From Nitrospira sp. (GTDB taxonomy: Bacteria; Nitrospirota; Nitrospiria; Nitrospirales; Nitrospiraceae), in contig JAUYAO010000041.1 in assembly GCA_030692565.1 (NCBI GenBank), positions 62,001 to 126,000 on the forward strand: a DNA stretch of 64,000 bases, read 5' to 3'. Of this stretch, positions 9,446 to 18,331 are shown one piece after another (within the stretch, counting starts at the first letter, position 1; each line of letters begins with the position of its first letter). Under the pieces are notes generated by a model. It was given only the letters and a program-made list of their open reading frames with translations. It was not told the DNA's origin and did not search any database. The translations under genes and the position numbers were made by a program.

Positions 9446-10006
9446 GTGATTTCGACAGTTGATTTTCGCAATGGCGTTCGCTTGATGGTCGAAGGCGACC
9501 CCTTTTACATCGTCGAGTTTCAGCATGTGAAACCAGGCAAAGGCGGCGCCTTCGTCAGGACCAAGCTGAAGAGCTATCTCACCGGCAACTTACTCGACCG
9601 CACGTTCCGATCCGGCGAGCGCTTTGAAGAACCGAAACTCGATGAACGGGAAATGCAATTCCTCTACGCCACCGACGACGATTACACCTTCATGGATAAC
9701 GAAAGCTACGAACAGCTGACGTTTGCCAAGAAGACGTTGGGGGAGAATGCGGATCTGATCAAGGAAAACATGATCGTGAAGATTCTCGTCTACGAGCATC
9801 GACCGATCGACGTCGAACTCCCCAATTTTATCGAGCTCAAAGTCGTGGACGCCGATCCGGGCGTGCGCGGGGACACCGCCTCAGGCGGCACCAAACCCGC
9901 CACCGTCGAAACCGGCGCGATCATCAAAGTTCCCCTCTATCTGGAGGTAGGCACCGTGATTAAGATCGACACCCGCACCAGATCCTACGTGGAGCGCGTC
10001 AGGTGA
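9446..10006 (+). CDS. efp: Translation elongation factor P
   Basis: EF-P rescues ribosomes stalled at consecutive prolines. The 186-residue protein has the KOW-like N domain with the modifiable loop HVKPGKGGAF (Lys32 at the tip), two OB folds and the C-terminal VGTVIKIDTRTRSYVERV signature. No modification enzyme gene (epmA/B or earP) was seen in this window; the residue at the tip is Lys, not Arg, so an EarP system is unlikely. GTG start with AGGGAG seven bases upstream. Its stop overlaps the accB start (GTGA). Confidence 0.95.
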   Translation: MISTVDFRNGVRLMVEGDPFYIVEFQHVKPGKGGAFVRTKLKSYLTGNLLDRTFRSGERFEEPKLDEREMQFLYATDDDYTFMDNESYEQLTFAKKTLGENADLIKENMIVKILVYEHRPIDVELPNFIELKVVDADPGVRGDTASGGTKPATVETGAIIKVPLYLEVGTVIKIDTRTRSYVERVR

Positions 10007-10575
10007 GTAAGCGGAAACCGGCGCGTCCGAAGACCAAACAACCCCGACCGATCGTGCTCCCTCAGGCTTTTCCCGGAGCACAAGGGCAGGCCGACACCAT
10101 CTTGACCGGCACGCAGACCAAGCAGATCCAGGACCTGATCGATCTGCTCCGCCGAAATAACCTGACCGAACTGGAACTCGAACGGCAGGGCGTCCGTATT
10201 CGCGTCCGGCATGAAGTCGGCATGAAGACCGTCACCACGTCGGTGCAAGACGCGACGCCGGCATCGCCACAGTCCGGCAGCCAACCGGCGGCGTCCTCCG
10301 GCCCCTCGGCTGAAGAAACGGCCGGCATGTTCACCATTACCTCGCCGATCGTCGGCACCTTCTACCGCTCGCCGTCTCCCGACGCCGATCCCTATGTGGA
10401 AGACGGGGACTACGTGAAGAAGGGCCAGGTCCTCTGCATCGTCGAAGCGATGAAGCTCATGAACGAAATCGAATCCGAAACCGACGGGCGTATCGTGAAG
10501 ATCCTGGCGGAGAGCACGAAGTCCGTCGAATACGGACAGGCGCTGTTCCTGATCGATCCCAAAGCGACCCAATAG
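10003..10575 (+). CDS. accB: Acetyl-CoA carboxylase biotin carboxyl carrier protein
   Basis: Carrier of the carboxybiotin arm in acetyl-CoA carboxylase, the first committed step of fatty acid synthesis. The 190-residue protein has a basic N-terminal segment, a helical region (QIQDLIDLLRRNN), a Pro/Ala/Ser-rich linker and a biotinyl domain with CIVEAMKLMNEIE, where Lys151 is the biotinylation site. GTG start overlapping the efp stop. The other subunits are accC just downstream and accA at 56362; accD was not found in the window. Confidence 0.94.
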   Translation: MSKRKPARPKTKQPRPIVLPQAFPGAQGQADTILTGTQTKQIQDLIDLLRRNNLTELELERQGVRIRVRHEVGMKTVTTSVQDATPASPQSGSQPAASSGPSAEETAGMFTITSPIVGTFYRSPSPDADPYVEDGDYVKKGQVLCIVEAMKLMNEIESETDGRIVKILAESTKSVEYGQALFLIDPKATQ

Positions 10576-10608
10576 TCCGCCGCAATCGATACACCTCGGA
10601 GTGACTGC

Positions 10609-11949
10609 GTGTTCAAGAAAGTTCTGATTGCCAATCGCGGAGAGATCGCCCTGCGGGTCATCCGCGCCTGTAAAGAGCTCGGCATCAAGACCGTCGCCAT
10701 CCACTCGGAAGCCGACGCCGCCAGTCTGCACGTCCGCGCCGCCGATGAAAAGGTCTGTGTGGGCCCGGCCGAAGCGGCCCTGAGCTATCGCAATATTCCC
10801 AACGTCCTGAGCGCGGCGGAAATCTCCGGCGCCGACGCCATTCATCCCGGCTACGGCTTCCTGTCGGAGAACGCTCACTTCGCCGAAGTCTGCGAATCCA
10901 TCGGCATCAAATTTATCGGCCCGTCCTCCGAGAACATCGCCATGCTGGGCGACAAAGCCAAGGCGCGCGAAATTGTGATGAAGCGCGGCCTTCCCGTCAC
11001 GCCCGGCAGCCCCGGTGAACTCCGGAGCGAGGAAGAGGCTCTGCAGGCCGCGCAGAAGATCGGCTTTCCCGTCATCATCAAGGCCACCGCCGGCGGCGGC
11101 GGACGGGGCATGCGCGTCGTGAACAAAGCCGAAGACCTGGCCCGCGCCTTCCAAGCGGCACAAGCCGAAGCCAAATCGACGTTCGGCAACGAAAGCGTCT
11201 ATCTCGAACGATACTTCCTCGAACCGCGCCATATCGAAGTGCAGGTCATGGCCGACCACCGTGGCCACGTCATCCACTTGGGCGAACGGGATTGCTCGAT
11301 CCAGCGGCGGCACCAGAAGCTGTTGGAAGAAACTCCGTCACCGGCAATCGATGACAAGCTGCGAAAAGAAATCGGGCGCGTCGCGGTCGAAGCCGTGAAA
11401 GCCGCGCATTACCGGAACGTCGGCACCGTGGAATTTCTCCTCGACAAGGACCGCAATTTCTTTTTCATGGAAGTGAATACCCGCATCCAGGTCGAACATC
11501 CGATCACCGAAATGGTGACCGGTGTCGATTTGATCAAGGAACAGATCCGCCTGGCCGCGGGTCTTCCCTTGACCCTCCGGCAGCAAGACGTCGTCATGAA
11601 CGGCCACAGCATGGAATGCCGGATCAACGCCGAAGACCCGGAGAAGTTCACCCCATCGCCCGGCACCATCACCAAATACAGCCCGCCCGGCGGATTCGGC
11701 GTGCGTGTCGATTCCGTCATGGAATCAGGCGCGGTCGTCTCACCACACTACGACTCGATGATTGCGAAACTGATTACCCACGGCCGCGACCGCCAGGAAT
11801 GTATGGCCCGCATGCGCCGCGCCCTCGACGAATTCGTCATCGAAGGCATCAAGACCACCATCCCGCTCCACCGCCGCATCCTCGACGACCCCGACTTCCA
11901 AAAAGGCCACGTCTCCACGACGTTCCTTGAGCGGTTCCTGGCGAGCTAA
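10609..11949 (+). CDS. accC: Acetyl-CoA carboxylase biotin carboxylase subunit
   Basis: ATP-grasp enzyme that carboxylates biotin on AccB with bicarbonate. Start [20 protein letters not shown] (GTG codon, preceded by CGGAG) is diagnostic. The glycine-rich ATP loop [24 protein letters not shown], and the catalytic [14 protein letters not shown] block are intact. Length 446 is standard. It ends the aroQ-efp-accB-accC unit; the DNA after it is accessory. Confidence 0.96.
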   Translation: MFKKVLIANRGEIALRVIRACKELGIKTVAIHSEADAASLHVRAADEKVCVGPAEAALSYRNIPNVLSAAEISGADAIHPGYGFLSENAHFAEVCESIGIKFIGPSSENIAMLGDKAKAREIVMKRGLPVTPGSPGELRSEEEALQAAQKIGFPVIIKATAGGGGRGMRVVNKAEDLARAFQAAQAEAKSTFGNESVYLERYFLEPRHIEVQVMADHRGHVIHLGERDCSIQRRHQKLLEETPSPAIDDKLRKEIGRVAVEAVKAAHYRNVGTVEFLLDKDRNFFFMEVNTRIQVEHPITEMVTGVDLIKEQIRLAAGLPLTLRQQDVVMNGHSMECRINAEDPEKFTPSPGTITKYSPPGGFGVRVDSVMESGAVVSPHYDSMIAKLITHGRDRQECMARMRRALDEFVIEGIKTTIPLHRRILDDPDFQKGHVSTTFLERFLAS

Positions 11950-11976
11950 CACCACCCTGGCGTGTGTTGCTCTTCA

Positions 11977-12005
11977 TTGACCAACGGTCCCCTGCGAAGT
12001 AGTAT
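11977..12005 (+). promoter_or_regulatory. Near-consensus sigma70 promoter upstream of an accessory patch
   Basis: TTGACC (11977-11982), 17-base spacer, TAGTAT (12000-12005). It lies 35 bases before the short ORF at 12041 and would also serve the DUF433 gene. Confidence 0.6.
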
Positions 12006-12040
12006 CGTATCCGCCAAACAGCACGACAAAGGGAATCGGC

Positions 12041-12241
12041 ATGCCGTCCAAGAGAACCGGCCTTCTGAAACAGCCCAATAGCCAGAGGCTCACAACCTCT
12101 CGGAGACGAAGAGCAGACCTCCTCGACCATGAGCTGAATCAGTCTTCATGGATGCCATTCTTTGGTAGCCTGAAGAAATTCACCGCCGATTTCATGGAGC
12201 AGGGTCGGTGGCAACCAACAGCCAGCAGACGTAAAATGTGA
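12041..12241 (+). CDS. Hypothetical 66-residue protein
   Basis: A short basic ORF with a good promoter 35 bases upstream and a purine-rich AAAGGGAAT segment before its ATG. The protein is Arg/Lys-rich in the N-terminal half and has FFGSLKKFTADFMEQ in the second half. I do not recognise the family. It may be a small antitoxin-like protein or a decayed fragment, given the damaged toxin-antitoxin pair just downstream. Confidence 0.35.
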   Translation: MPSKRTGLLKQPNSQRLTTSRRRRADLLDHELNQSSWMPFFGSLKKFTADFMEQGRWQPTASRRKM

Positions 12242-12277
12242 CTCACACGAAGCCCGTCATGCCCTGACGCATCCACC

Positions 12278-12577
12278 ATGAACATTGTCACGACACAGCA
12301 CATCGACATCTCTCCTGACATTGCCGGTGGCAAGCCCAGGATAGCCGGACACCGCATCACAGTTCAGAACATCGTGATCTGGCATGAGTGTATGGGTCTG
12401 ACCGCCGATGAAATCGCCTCCAATCACGAAGTCTCCTTGGCCGATATCTACGCAGCGCTGGCCTATCACTACGATCATCGCCAGGAATTAGACGAAGCGA
12501 TTCTGGCCGACGAAACCTATATCGCCGAGTTGCAGAGCCGGACTACGTCAAAGCTGAGTGGAAAGATCGGTGGCTGA
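12278..12577 (+). CDS. DUF433 family antitoxin-like protein
   Basis: 99 residues with the DUF433 pattern: HIDISPDIAGGKPRIAGHRI, then an ITVQNIV helix and LTADEIASNHEVSLADIYAALAYH, which is a winged-helix-like DNA-binding core. DUF433 proteins are predicted antitoxins partnered with DUF5615 PIN-like toxins (VapB45/VapC45 type). The 3' end overlaps the DUF5615 reading frame by 8 bases, the usual arrangement. The partner here carries a nonsense codon, so the antitoxin may be an orphan. Confidence 0.8.
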   Translation: MNIVTTQHIDISPDIAGGKPRIAGHRITVQNIVIWHECMGLTADEIASNHEVSLADIYAALAYHYDHRQELDEAILADETYIAELQSRTTSKLSGKIGG

Positions 12578-12914
12578 CCGGATCAAGTTCTATCTGGACG
12601 AGCATGTCCCGAAAGCGGTGGCCGAGGGGTAGCGCCGGCGTGGCGTAGAGGTCATCACGGTTCAAGAACTCGGCTTGCAGGCGGCTGAGGATGTGAAACA
12701 CCTGGAGCGGGCCGACCAAGACGGACGAGTGATCGTCACGCAGGATACGGACTTCCTACGGCTGCATGGAGCAGGCCATCCTCATCAAGGCACTGTCTAT
12801 GCGCCGCAACAGACACCCGTCTTGCACATACTGCGGTCTCTCATGCCGCTCTATGATGTTTTGTCCGCCCAGAGATGGTACGGCATGTCACACTTCTCTG
12901 ACCGCTATTCCTAA
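12570..12914 (+). pseudogene. DUF5615 PIN-like toxin with in-frame TAG
   Basis: Starting at GTG 12570, the frame reads DRIKFYLDEHVPKAVAEG, then TAG at 12630-12632, then continues in the same frame with RRRGVEVITVQELGL and VIVTQDTDFLRLH to the stop at 12912. These are the DUF5615 landmarks: the N-terminal DEH and the ITxxE and TxDxDF acidic motifs of a PIN-like ribonuclease. Only the one codon is damaged (probably Leu TTG to TAG). No frameshift is present, so the inactivation looks recent. A TTG at 12675 could restart translation but would omit the first acidic residues. Confidence 0.82.
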
Positions 12915-13089
12915 CAATCCGCGCGCCCCCTGAAATAATACAATTCCACCGATTTACTTTCCCATTGGCAATATATTGGAGAGGCACAAAGTCCAATACT
13001 GGCCTCATCTATTTCATCTGTTTCGCGAGCGGCAGGGACTCTATTCGTACTTCAGGTTGAGAAATGAAAAAACGGCATTTCGATGGGCA

Positions 13090-14325
13090 TCATTCCCTTC
13101 TGCGAGAGAGCGGAACTGAAGATGGGAAGAACTGAAGAGTCGGTTGAGGACCGGTCTCGCGAGTCAAATACTTACCCATGTGTTCAGCAATGACTTGATG
13201 GCCCTTCGGATTGAGATGCGGATCCATTTTTGAATTCATATACACTCGCTTGTCTTCTTCCGCGAACCACGAGAGCATATCAGTCACAGGGAGAGGGGCC
13301 ACTGCCTCGGCAACGTCCCTCAGTAGGGCGTCGTTGAACGGAGTGGCCAACAGGCGAACATAGAACACGACCAGCGGAATGTGGCGTTCCTCGCACAGTC
13401 GTGCCATTTGGCGCAATGAGCTCATCGAGTCTCTCCAGCCGGCTTCTAATCTAAATTCATATGTATCCAAGTCGGCGGCGCTGCGGATGCCGTACCGGCC
13501 GTACCGGCCTGCGTAGACAGCCAACCGATATAACCAACTTTGTTCGAGCAGGAGTTGCAGAACTTGGGGCGGAGACTTCTCCTGGGCGGATACGCCTTGC
13601 GCTGAGCTTGGGGCAGGCGGAGCGGCCTCGATGTCATTCGGGTGGTACAGGAGAAGGACTAGGTCCGGCTCAAGAGCGAGTCCGTCATTTCGAAGAAACG
13701 TGTACTCTTGGACCGTGTTATATCCAGCTACCCCGGCATTGATGACCCGAATGGGGCGTCCCACTTCAGTTGTAAGGAGTTGCTGAAGTTTGACCGAGAA
13801 TGTTTCATTTTGAACCACGCCCCATCCGAATACCACGGAATCTCCCAGCATAAGAATTCGATATTCAGATCGTTTCTTGGAGCGAATGGGATCATCGCGA
13901 AGACCGAGTTCGTTGAAGCGGACGTCCACGCCTTGATACATTGCCTCCCAGGATCGGCGGTGCCGAACAACCAGGTCCGGGTCTGCGACTCGATCCAGAT
14001 TGTACCGACGGGTTTCTTCAAAATAGGAAATCCCGAGCGGGTCGGCCATGCGACAGAACACTTCCGCCGTGGTCAAAGCGACACAGACCGAGACACCCAG
14101 GAGAAGAATTGCCCGCCGGTGCTGATAAATGCGCTGTTTGAGCAAGATGGATACGCAGACATTCAGACAGAAGAGCACCGTCAGGAGAACGAAGTAGCTC
14201 AAGGAATATCGATGCAGCACGGATGGGGATTCGGAACGGTGGGTGCCGAGCCAGACTACGAAGAACCAGCTGGCAGATATGAATGCCAACCAGAAGAGTC
14301 GGAACCATATTGAAGGTGCAGACAT
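13090..14325 (-). CDS. Membrane-anchored SGNH/GDSL hydrolase family protein
   Basis: 411 residues from the ATG at 14325, which has AGGGAG about 10 bases upstream; an in-frame start at 14343 is less likely. Three hydrophobic segments (about residues 6-26, 39-60 and 71-89) are followed by an SGNH domain: LMLGDSVVFGWGV (nucleophile Ser), INAGVAGYNTVQE, a HPND block, and DPHLNPKGH with the catalytic Asp/His pair. Such proteins often act as O-acyl esterases or acetyl-transfer partners in polysaccharide modification. No polysaccharide genes lie nearby. Base composition appears lower in GC than its neighbours, suggesting acquisition. Confidence 0.8.
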   Translation of the reverse strand: MSAPSIWFRLFWLAFISASWFFVVWLGTHRSESPSVLHRYSLSYFVLLTVLFCLNVCVSILLKQRIYQHRRAILLLGVSVCVALTTAEVFCRMADPLGISYFEETRRYNLDRVADPDLVVRHRRSWEAMYQGVDVRFNELGLRDDPIRSKKRSEYRILMLGDSVVFGWGVVQNETFSVKLQQLLTTEVGRPIRVINAGVAGYNTVQEYTFLRNDGLALEPDLVLLLYHPNDIEAAPPAPSSAQGVSAQEKSPPQVLQLLLEQSWLYRLAVYAGRYGRYGIRSAADLDTYEFRLEAGWRDSMSSLRQMARLCEERHIPLVVFYVRLLATPFNDALLRDVAEAVAPLPVTDMLSWFAEEDKRVYMNSKMDPHLNPKGHQVIAEHMGKYLTRETGPQPTLQFFPSSVPLSRRRE

Positions 14326-15053
14326 CCTGTACTTCTCCCTCACTAGTCAGAAGTTCTACTCCGCAGTGAGCTTCTTAAGCCGGATTGTGTGCAAATGGGT
14401 GAGGCTTCCAGTAAAGTCTAGCCCTAGGTCGGCACGGCACCAAGAAAAGTCAAGAATTCGACGGACGATTCAAAATGCAGGCGAAGTGATTCGGCAAGGT
14501 TCTCCCAAACTCGCTCGGTCATGAGAATAAAGTGTCGCGGAGAATCATCAACGATTCACTTGAGAATTACCCATGAATCAGACATTAAGAGGGGGCCTTG
14601 GGCGGTTGGACCGCATCTGTTCTTTTTTAAGTGCGCCTCGCGGTGTTCTGCCTAGGCGGCGGAACGACCTGTCAGCAGATAGTCAAGAACCACTCCATTC
14701 TGCATACGACTGTCAAGCGCTCGGTGCGACTCAACCTGATGGTAGAAGGTCCGACGTCTGTTTAGTCCCCCCAAACACCTTCGTGATCTGGGTGGGATGG
14801 GCGCGCAATTCCTCGGCCAATTCGACCAGCGCCTCGTCGCCTTTCCCCGCGATTACGGCACCGGATCCCTGAAGGCAGCCCCATGATTGCGTTTCGCTCT
14901 CTTCATCGCCTCGTGCCCTGTTTCGCCAGCACCCAGTGGCTTCGGTGAAGCAAGGCTACCACTTAGCGCACTATCCGGTTGTCCGGGTCCCCCTCTAGCT
15001 TCCTACGCATTCCATATGCGAGTCCCCGGTAGAGACTCGTTACCCCATCAGAG
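14326..15053. other. Gene-poor stretch with an IS3 relic
   Basis: No intact gene is supported here. On the minus strand at about 14770-14870 one frame reads GDEALVELAEELRAHPTQIT, which matches the helix-turn-helix of IS3-family OrfA transposases (ELAxxFxVHPxQIT). Nothing of OrfB or terminal repeats was found. The remainder appears to be decayed intergenic DNA. Confidence 0.45.
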
Positions 15054-15059
15054 TACAAT
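15054..15059 (+). promoter_or_regulatory. -10 element close to the thiE start
   Basis: TACAAT ends 9 bases before the thiE ATG at 15069; the predicted transcript would have a leader of only 2-3 bases. No convincing -35 hexamer and no ribosome-binding site are visible. No TPP riboswitch fold was recognised upstream. Confidence 0.4.
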
Positions 15060-15068
15060 CGGTCCATC

Positions 15069-15716
15069 ATGGCTCAACTTTGCTATATTGACTTCGCCGG
15101 CATTTACCTCCTCCTCGATCCATCAGTCTCACCAGACAGGCCGCTAGGTGAAGCTCTGACTCAATCTGCTCGAGCCGGGGTAAAGATCGTTCAGTACCGC
15201 AACAAGACTGCCTCAATGAAAGAGGCTTATGCGGAAGCGCTGCCGCTCAGAACGCTTGCAGCGGAGTTGGGCGTCTTGTTTATTGTGAATGACCGCTGCG
15301 ATCTGGCACTGGCGGTGGATGCGGACGGGGTACATCTGGGGCAGGGAGATCTGCCGCTCGAGCTTGCACGAAAGGTGATGGGCCCGGACAAGCTGATCGG
15401 CATCTCGACACACAATCCCGATCAGGTGAGGGAAGCGAGTGCGGGAAAACCGGACTATCTCGGCTTTGGCCCGATCTTCAAACCGGGCTCAAAACAGGAT
15501 CACGATCCGATCGTAGGGATTGAAGGTCTGCGGGCAGTTCGCGTACTCACGTCACTGCCGGTCTTTGCCATCGGGGGAATTACTGTAGAGAACGTCGGTG
15601 AAGTGATGAAGGCAGGCGCGAACGGCGTCGCCGTCATCTCTGCCATTCTCAAAGCCACGGACATCACGCAGGCCGTCAGCGACTTCCTCGCGCAGATGCC
15701 AACACCAGCCTCGTAA
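15069..15716 (+). CDS. thiE: Thiamine phosphate synthase
   Basis: Joins HMP-PP and thiazole phosphate to give thiamine monophosphate. The 215-residue TIM barrel shows VQYRNKTASMKE (pyrophosphate-binding), FIVNDRCDLALAVDADGVHLGQGD, IGISTHN, YLGFGPIF and the phosphate-binding AIGGI...ANGVAVIS. Length is normal. Other thi genes are absent from the window. Its last 41 bases overlap the 3' end of the convergent bioD gene. Confidence 0.93.
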   Translation: MAQLCYIDFAGIYLLLDPSVSPDRPLGEALTQSARAGVKIVQYRNKTASMKEAYAEALPLRTLAAELGVLFIVNDRCDLALAVDADGVHLGQGDLPLELARKVMGPDKLIGISTHNPDQVREASAGKPDYLGFGPIFKPGSKQDHDPIVGIEGLRAVRVLTSLPVFAIGGITVENVGEVMKAGANGVAVISAILKATDITQAVSDFLAQMPTPAS

Positions 15717-16407
15717 GGTTTTTCATCTCGCTGTTCGCAGCCATTGTTTCGACAACCCGTTCAAACCGTGCATCCACGCCAGCCCTGTAGGGGAGCGGCC
15801 CGATCACCGGGACGCAAGCAAACTCCCGCAACAGTTCTAGAGTCGAACATTCCTGTCGTCGTGCCACAGCGGTCTTCGCCGGAACTGTTCGGTTCAACAC
15901 CAACGCAAGGATCGGAATCTTTCGCTCACGTAACGCATTGAGCGTGAGCATCGCATGATTCACTCCACCGAGCCCGGCCCGCCCGACAACCAGCACAGGA
16001 GCTTTCAGCTTCTCGATCAGATCCAGCACATCCATCGTTGGAGTGATCGGTACATGCACACCACCCGCGCCTTCAACCAGCAATACCTCATGCTGAGATT
16101 GCAGCTGACGGTAGGCCCGCATGATTATTGGGATCGTAATGGATCGTCGTTCAGCCCTCGCTGCGTCTAACGGTGCAATCGGAAGTCGAAAGGCATAGGG
16201 CCTGACGAGTTCGAGGGAATCACACACCTGCGCCGCAACCCTGAGTCGATCGGCATCGGATGGTCGGCCCTTCACTACGCCGGTTTCGACCGGCTTCATC
16301 ACGCCGACATCGAGGCCCAGTGTTTTCAAGCTCCACGCAAGCGCCGCCGTCACCAGCGTCTTACCGACTGCGGTATCCGTCCCCGTGATGAATATCCCGT
16401 GTGTCAC
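15676..16407 (-). CDS. bioD: ATP-dependent dethiobiotin synthetase
   Basis: Closes the ureido ring of biotin from DAPA, CO2 and ATP. The 243-residue P-loop enzyme begins GIFITGTDTAVGKT (P-loop at residues 9-17) and has MKPVETG, LLVEGAGGVHVP and VGRAGLGGVNHAMLT. The SDR gene lies 16 bases upstream on the same strand, so the two are probably cotranscribed. Its 3' end overlaps thiE. Biotin is the cofactor of AccB, also encoded in this window. Confidence 0.93.
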   Translation of the reverse strand: MTHGIFITGTDTAVGKTLVTAALAWSLKTLGLDVGVMKPVETGVVKGRPSDADRLRVAAQVCDSLELVRPYAFRLPIAPLDAARAERRSITIPIIMRAYRQLQSQHEVLLVEGAGGVHVPITPTMDVLDLIEKLKAPVLVVGRAGLGGVNHAMLTLNALRERKIPILALVLNRTVPAKTAVARRQECSTLELLREFACVPVIGPLPYRAGVDARFERVVETMAANSEMKNLTRLVLASARGSR

Positions 16408-16423
16408 GCTCGCTGCTCGCTTC

Positions 16424-17197
16424 TCAGAGATCCCGACTATCGCAGTTCCAAACCTGGCCCGACAGATCGTTGAGCTGCGTCATATGCACAATCGTTCTTC
16501 CCACTTCTTCAAGAGCCGGTGGACGCCGGAGCGCATGGTCCGGCCAGTCATGATCTTCCGGCATCGCCCCTTCTGAGAGGCCGGTCATGTGCCAGCCAGG
16601 CAGCACCAGATTCACCCGCACGTTCTGCGGCCCCCATTCCTGCGCAGCGGTCTTCACCAGTCCAATCAGGCCGGCTTTCGACGCTGCATAGGCGGCTTGT
16701 CCGATCGATCCATGATATCCCGCATGGGAACCAACCACGACGATCGAGCCGCCGCCTTGAGACAGCAGGAGAGGAGCCATCGACTGCAGACAGTGAAAGG
16801 TGCCGGTCAGATTCGTTTGAATGACACTCATCCAGTCGTCTTCCCGCTGCCGCAGGACCAGACTACTTGCCGCGATTCCGGCATTGCAGATAAATGCCGT
16901 CGGCTTCGGTGCCTTCTTGAGAAACGCATCGATCATTCGTCGAACTGAGTCACCCTCACGCACATCGGCCTGATAGAGACCGCCGGTTCCACCGGTCACG
17001 CGGACCGCGCGCAGAGTCTTCGCAGCCTCGGCCTTCCGTCGATGATAGTGCACGCCGACATACCAGCCCATTGCCGCAAAGGCACGGCAGATGGCTCGCC
17101 CGATCCCGCCGGAGGCTCCGGTCACCAAGACTGAGCGCCGTCCGGGTGTGCGCGCCGCTGACCGTTTCGCTGATCCGGTTCGTTTCGGTGAAGCCAT
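16424..17197 (-). CDS. SDR family oxidoreductase, FabG-like
   Basis: 257 residues from the ATG at 17197; a longer frame to 17278 would run into the divergent promoter region. Classical short-chain dehydrogenase: TGASGGIG for NADP(H), ICNAGIAAS, catalytic Ser in VVVGSHAGY and the YxxxK pair in AAYAASKAG. An N-terminal basic extension (SPKRTGSAKRSAARTPGRR) is unusual. Being 16 bases upstream of bioD suggests a role in making the pimeloyl chain of biotin or simply a second 3-oxoacyl-ACP reductase; substrate cannot be read from the sequence. Confidence 0.85.
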   Translation of the reverse strand: MASPKRTGSAKRSAARTPGRRSVLVTGASGGIGRAICRAFAAMGWYVGVHYHRRKAEAAKTLRAVRVTGGTGGLYQADVREGDSVRRMIDAFLKKAPKPTAFICNAGIAASSLVLRQREDDWMSVIQTNLTGTFHCLQSMAPLLLSQGGGSIVVVGSHAGYHGSIGQAAYAASKAGLIGLVKTAAQEWGPQNVRVNLVLPGWHMTGLSEGAMPEDHDWPDHALRRPPALEEVGRTIVHMTQLNDLSGQVWNCDSRDL

Positions 17198-17316
17198 GGC
17201 GAAGGGATTATGTCGGCAGCCATTCGACAACGCAAGCCCGGGGAACCGGCATCGGCCCATGCCTTGCTGCCTCCGCAACGCCTATGGTACGGTCATTCCA
17301 ACAGAGGAGGATCCTG

Positions 17317-18108
17317 ATGTCGCACAGTCCCCAAGCCTTGTCCCACGTCTTCGCGCCACTCGCAGTGGCCGCTGCGCTGCTCGCCATTGGATTATTCGCA
17401 ACCACGCCGCTGGCGGCAGAAGAACCCTCCCAAATCGCCCAGTCCGAAGACTACTTTCCCGACCGGATCGGCACCCGCTGGCAATACCGTGGCCAGATTT
17501 CCGAAGGACCGGTGCAGGTGATCGACAATAAGTTTTTCGCCAACACGTCGTCAGTCACCGGAACCAAAAAGCTCAACGGCGTGACGGTCACGGTGTTCCA
17601 TGATACGAATCCCGGCAACCACGGTGAATCCGACAGTTACTATCGCCGCGATAGCGTCGGCATGGTGTATTACGGATCCGATCCCGGCACGCCGCTGGAA
17701 AAACAAATCGTGCCCTATCAAATCGTCCGCTTTCCCATCACCATTCCGTCGTCGTTTCAGCAATTCAACCGGAGCGGCCTCGATTTCGGCAGCGATATGG
17801 ATCGAGACGGCGTGAATGAGAAGGTCGATATGGTCGGCACAACCCGTGTGGTGAGCCACGAAACGATCACCGTCCCGGCCGGGACCTATTCGAATGCCGT
17901 GAAGGTGGAAGCCCGCATGACCATGCAGATCCATCTCTCCGGCGGCGATAAGCCGGCCCGTGGCATCGATGTTATGACAGCCTGGTTTGCCAAAGGGGTC
18001 GGGCTGGTCAAATATGTGGAGCGACAGGAATTGTCCGCTTCAAAGGAAGATCGCGGCATGGTGACCGAGATTACCGAAGAGTTGGAAGAATTTACGCCGG
18101 CTCGCTAG
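17317..18108 (+). CDS. Secreted protein of unknown function
   Basis: 263 residues starting at ATG 17317, which has GAGGAGG six to eight bases upstream. The N-terminus is a signal peptide (LAVAAALLAIGLFATTPLAAEE, cleavage expected after the AxA-like motif near residue 35). The mature part starts with YFPDRIGTRWQYRG and is mostly beta-strand, with HETITVPAGTYSNAVKVEARM and a TAWFAKGVGLVKYVE segment near the end. That pattern recurs in periplasmic or outer-membrane-associated proteins of unknown role. Divergent from the SDR gene. Confidence 0.75.
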   Translation: MSHSPQALSHVFAPLAVAAALLAIGLFATTPLAAEEPSQIAQSEDYFPDRIGTRWQYRGQISEGPVQVIDNKFFANTSSVTGTKKLNGVTVTVFHDTNPGNHGESDSYYRRDSVGMVYYGSDPGTPLEKQIVPYQIVRFPITIPSSFQQFNRSGLDFGSDMDRDGVNEKVDMVGTTRVVSHETITVPAGTYSNAVKVEARMTMQIHLSGGDKPARGIDVMTAWFAKGVGLVKYVERQELSASKEDRGMVTEITEELEEFTPAR

Positions 18109-18164
18109 CAGGCTGTTGAGAGTAAATGTCATGGCCCCAAGGGAATATTGCGAGCCTCTCTTGC

Positions 18165-18296
18165 CTTCCCCTCCTTCGTAAGGAGGGGCTAGGGGAGGTC
18201 GAGTTCGCCGGCTGCATCACCGGTGCGGTAATTCGTGAGTCATACAGCCGCCCTGAGGCTCTACCCCTCCTCACCTCCCCTGACAAGGGGGAGGAA
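18165..18296. repeat. Nested palindromic repeat between convergent genes
   Basis: A left block (18165-18198, CTTCCCCTCCTTCGTAAGGA and following) is an imperfect inverted copy of a right block (18266-18296), and each block is itself a hairpin. It sits between the convergent secreted-protein gene and putA and may act as a bidirectional terminator or be a dispersed genomic palindrome. A related pyrimidine-rich hairpin occurs at 43669. Confidence 0.5.
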
Positions 18297-18331
18297 GAGA
18301 AAAGACGACAACCAGTGACATTTTTCACGAA

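Noticed and set aside
9985-11313. 442-residue minus-strand ORF opposite accB-accC
   Set aside because: It lies wholly antisense to two well-recognised genes in a high-GC region; the amino acid make-up (His/Asp/Gly/Phe-rich) is that of a shadow frame and no domain is visible.
14573-14872. 99-residue plus-strand ORF
   Set aside because: No family pattern; the only recognisable coding trace in this stretch is the IS3 OrfA motif on the opposite strand.
14700-15068. TPP riboswitch upstream of thiE
   Set aside because: The THI-box landmark CTGAGA...GACCTGATC could not be found, and the -10 element lies almost at the start codon.
17198-17278. N-terminal extension of the SDR gene
   Set aside because: The extra 27 residues are not SDR-like and would extend the gene toward the start of the divergent 17317 gene; ATG 17197 is preferred.
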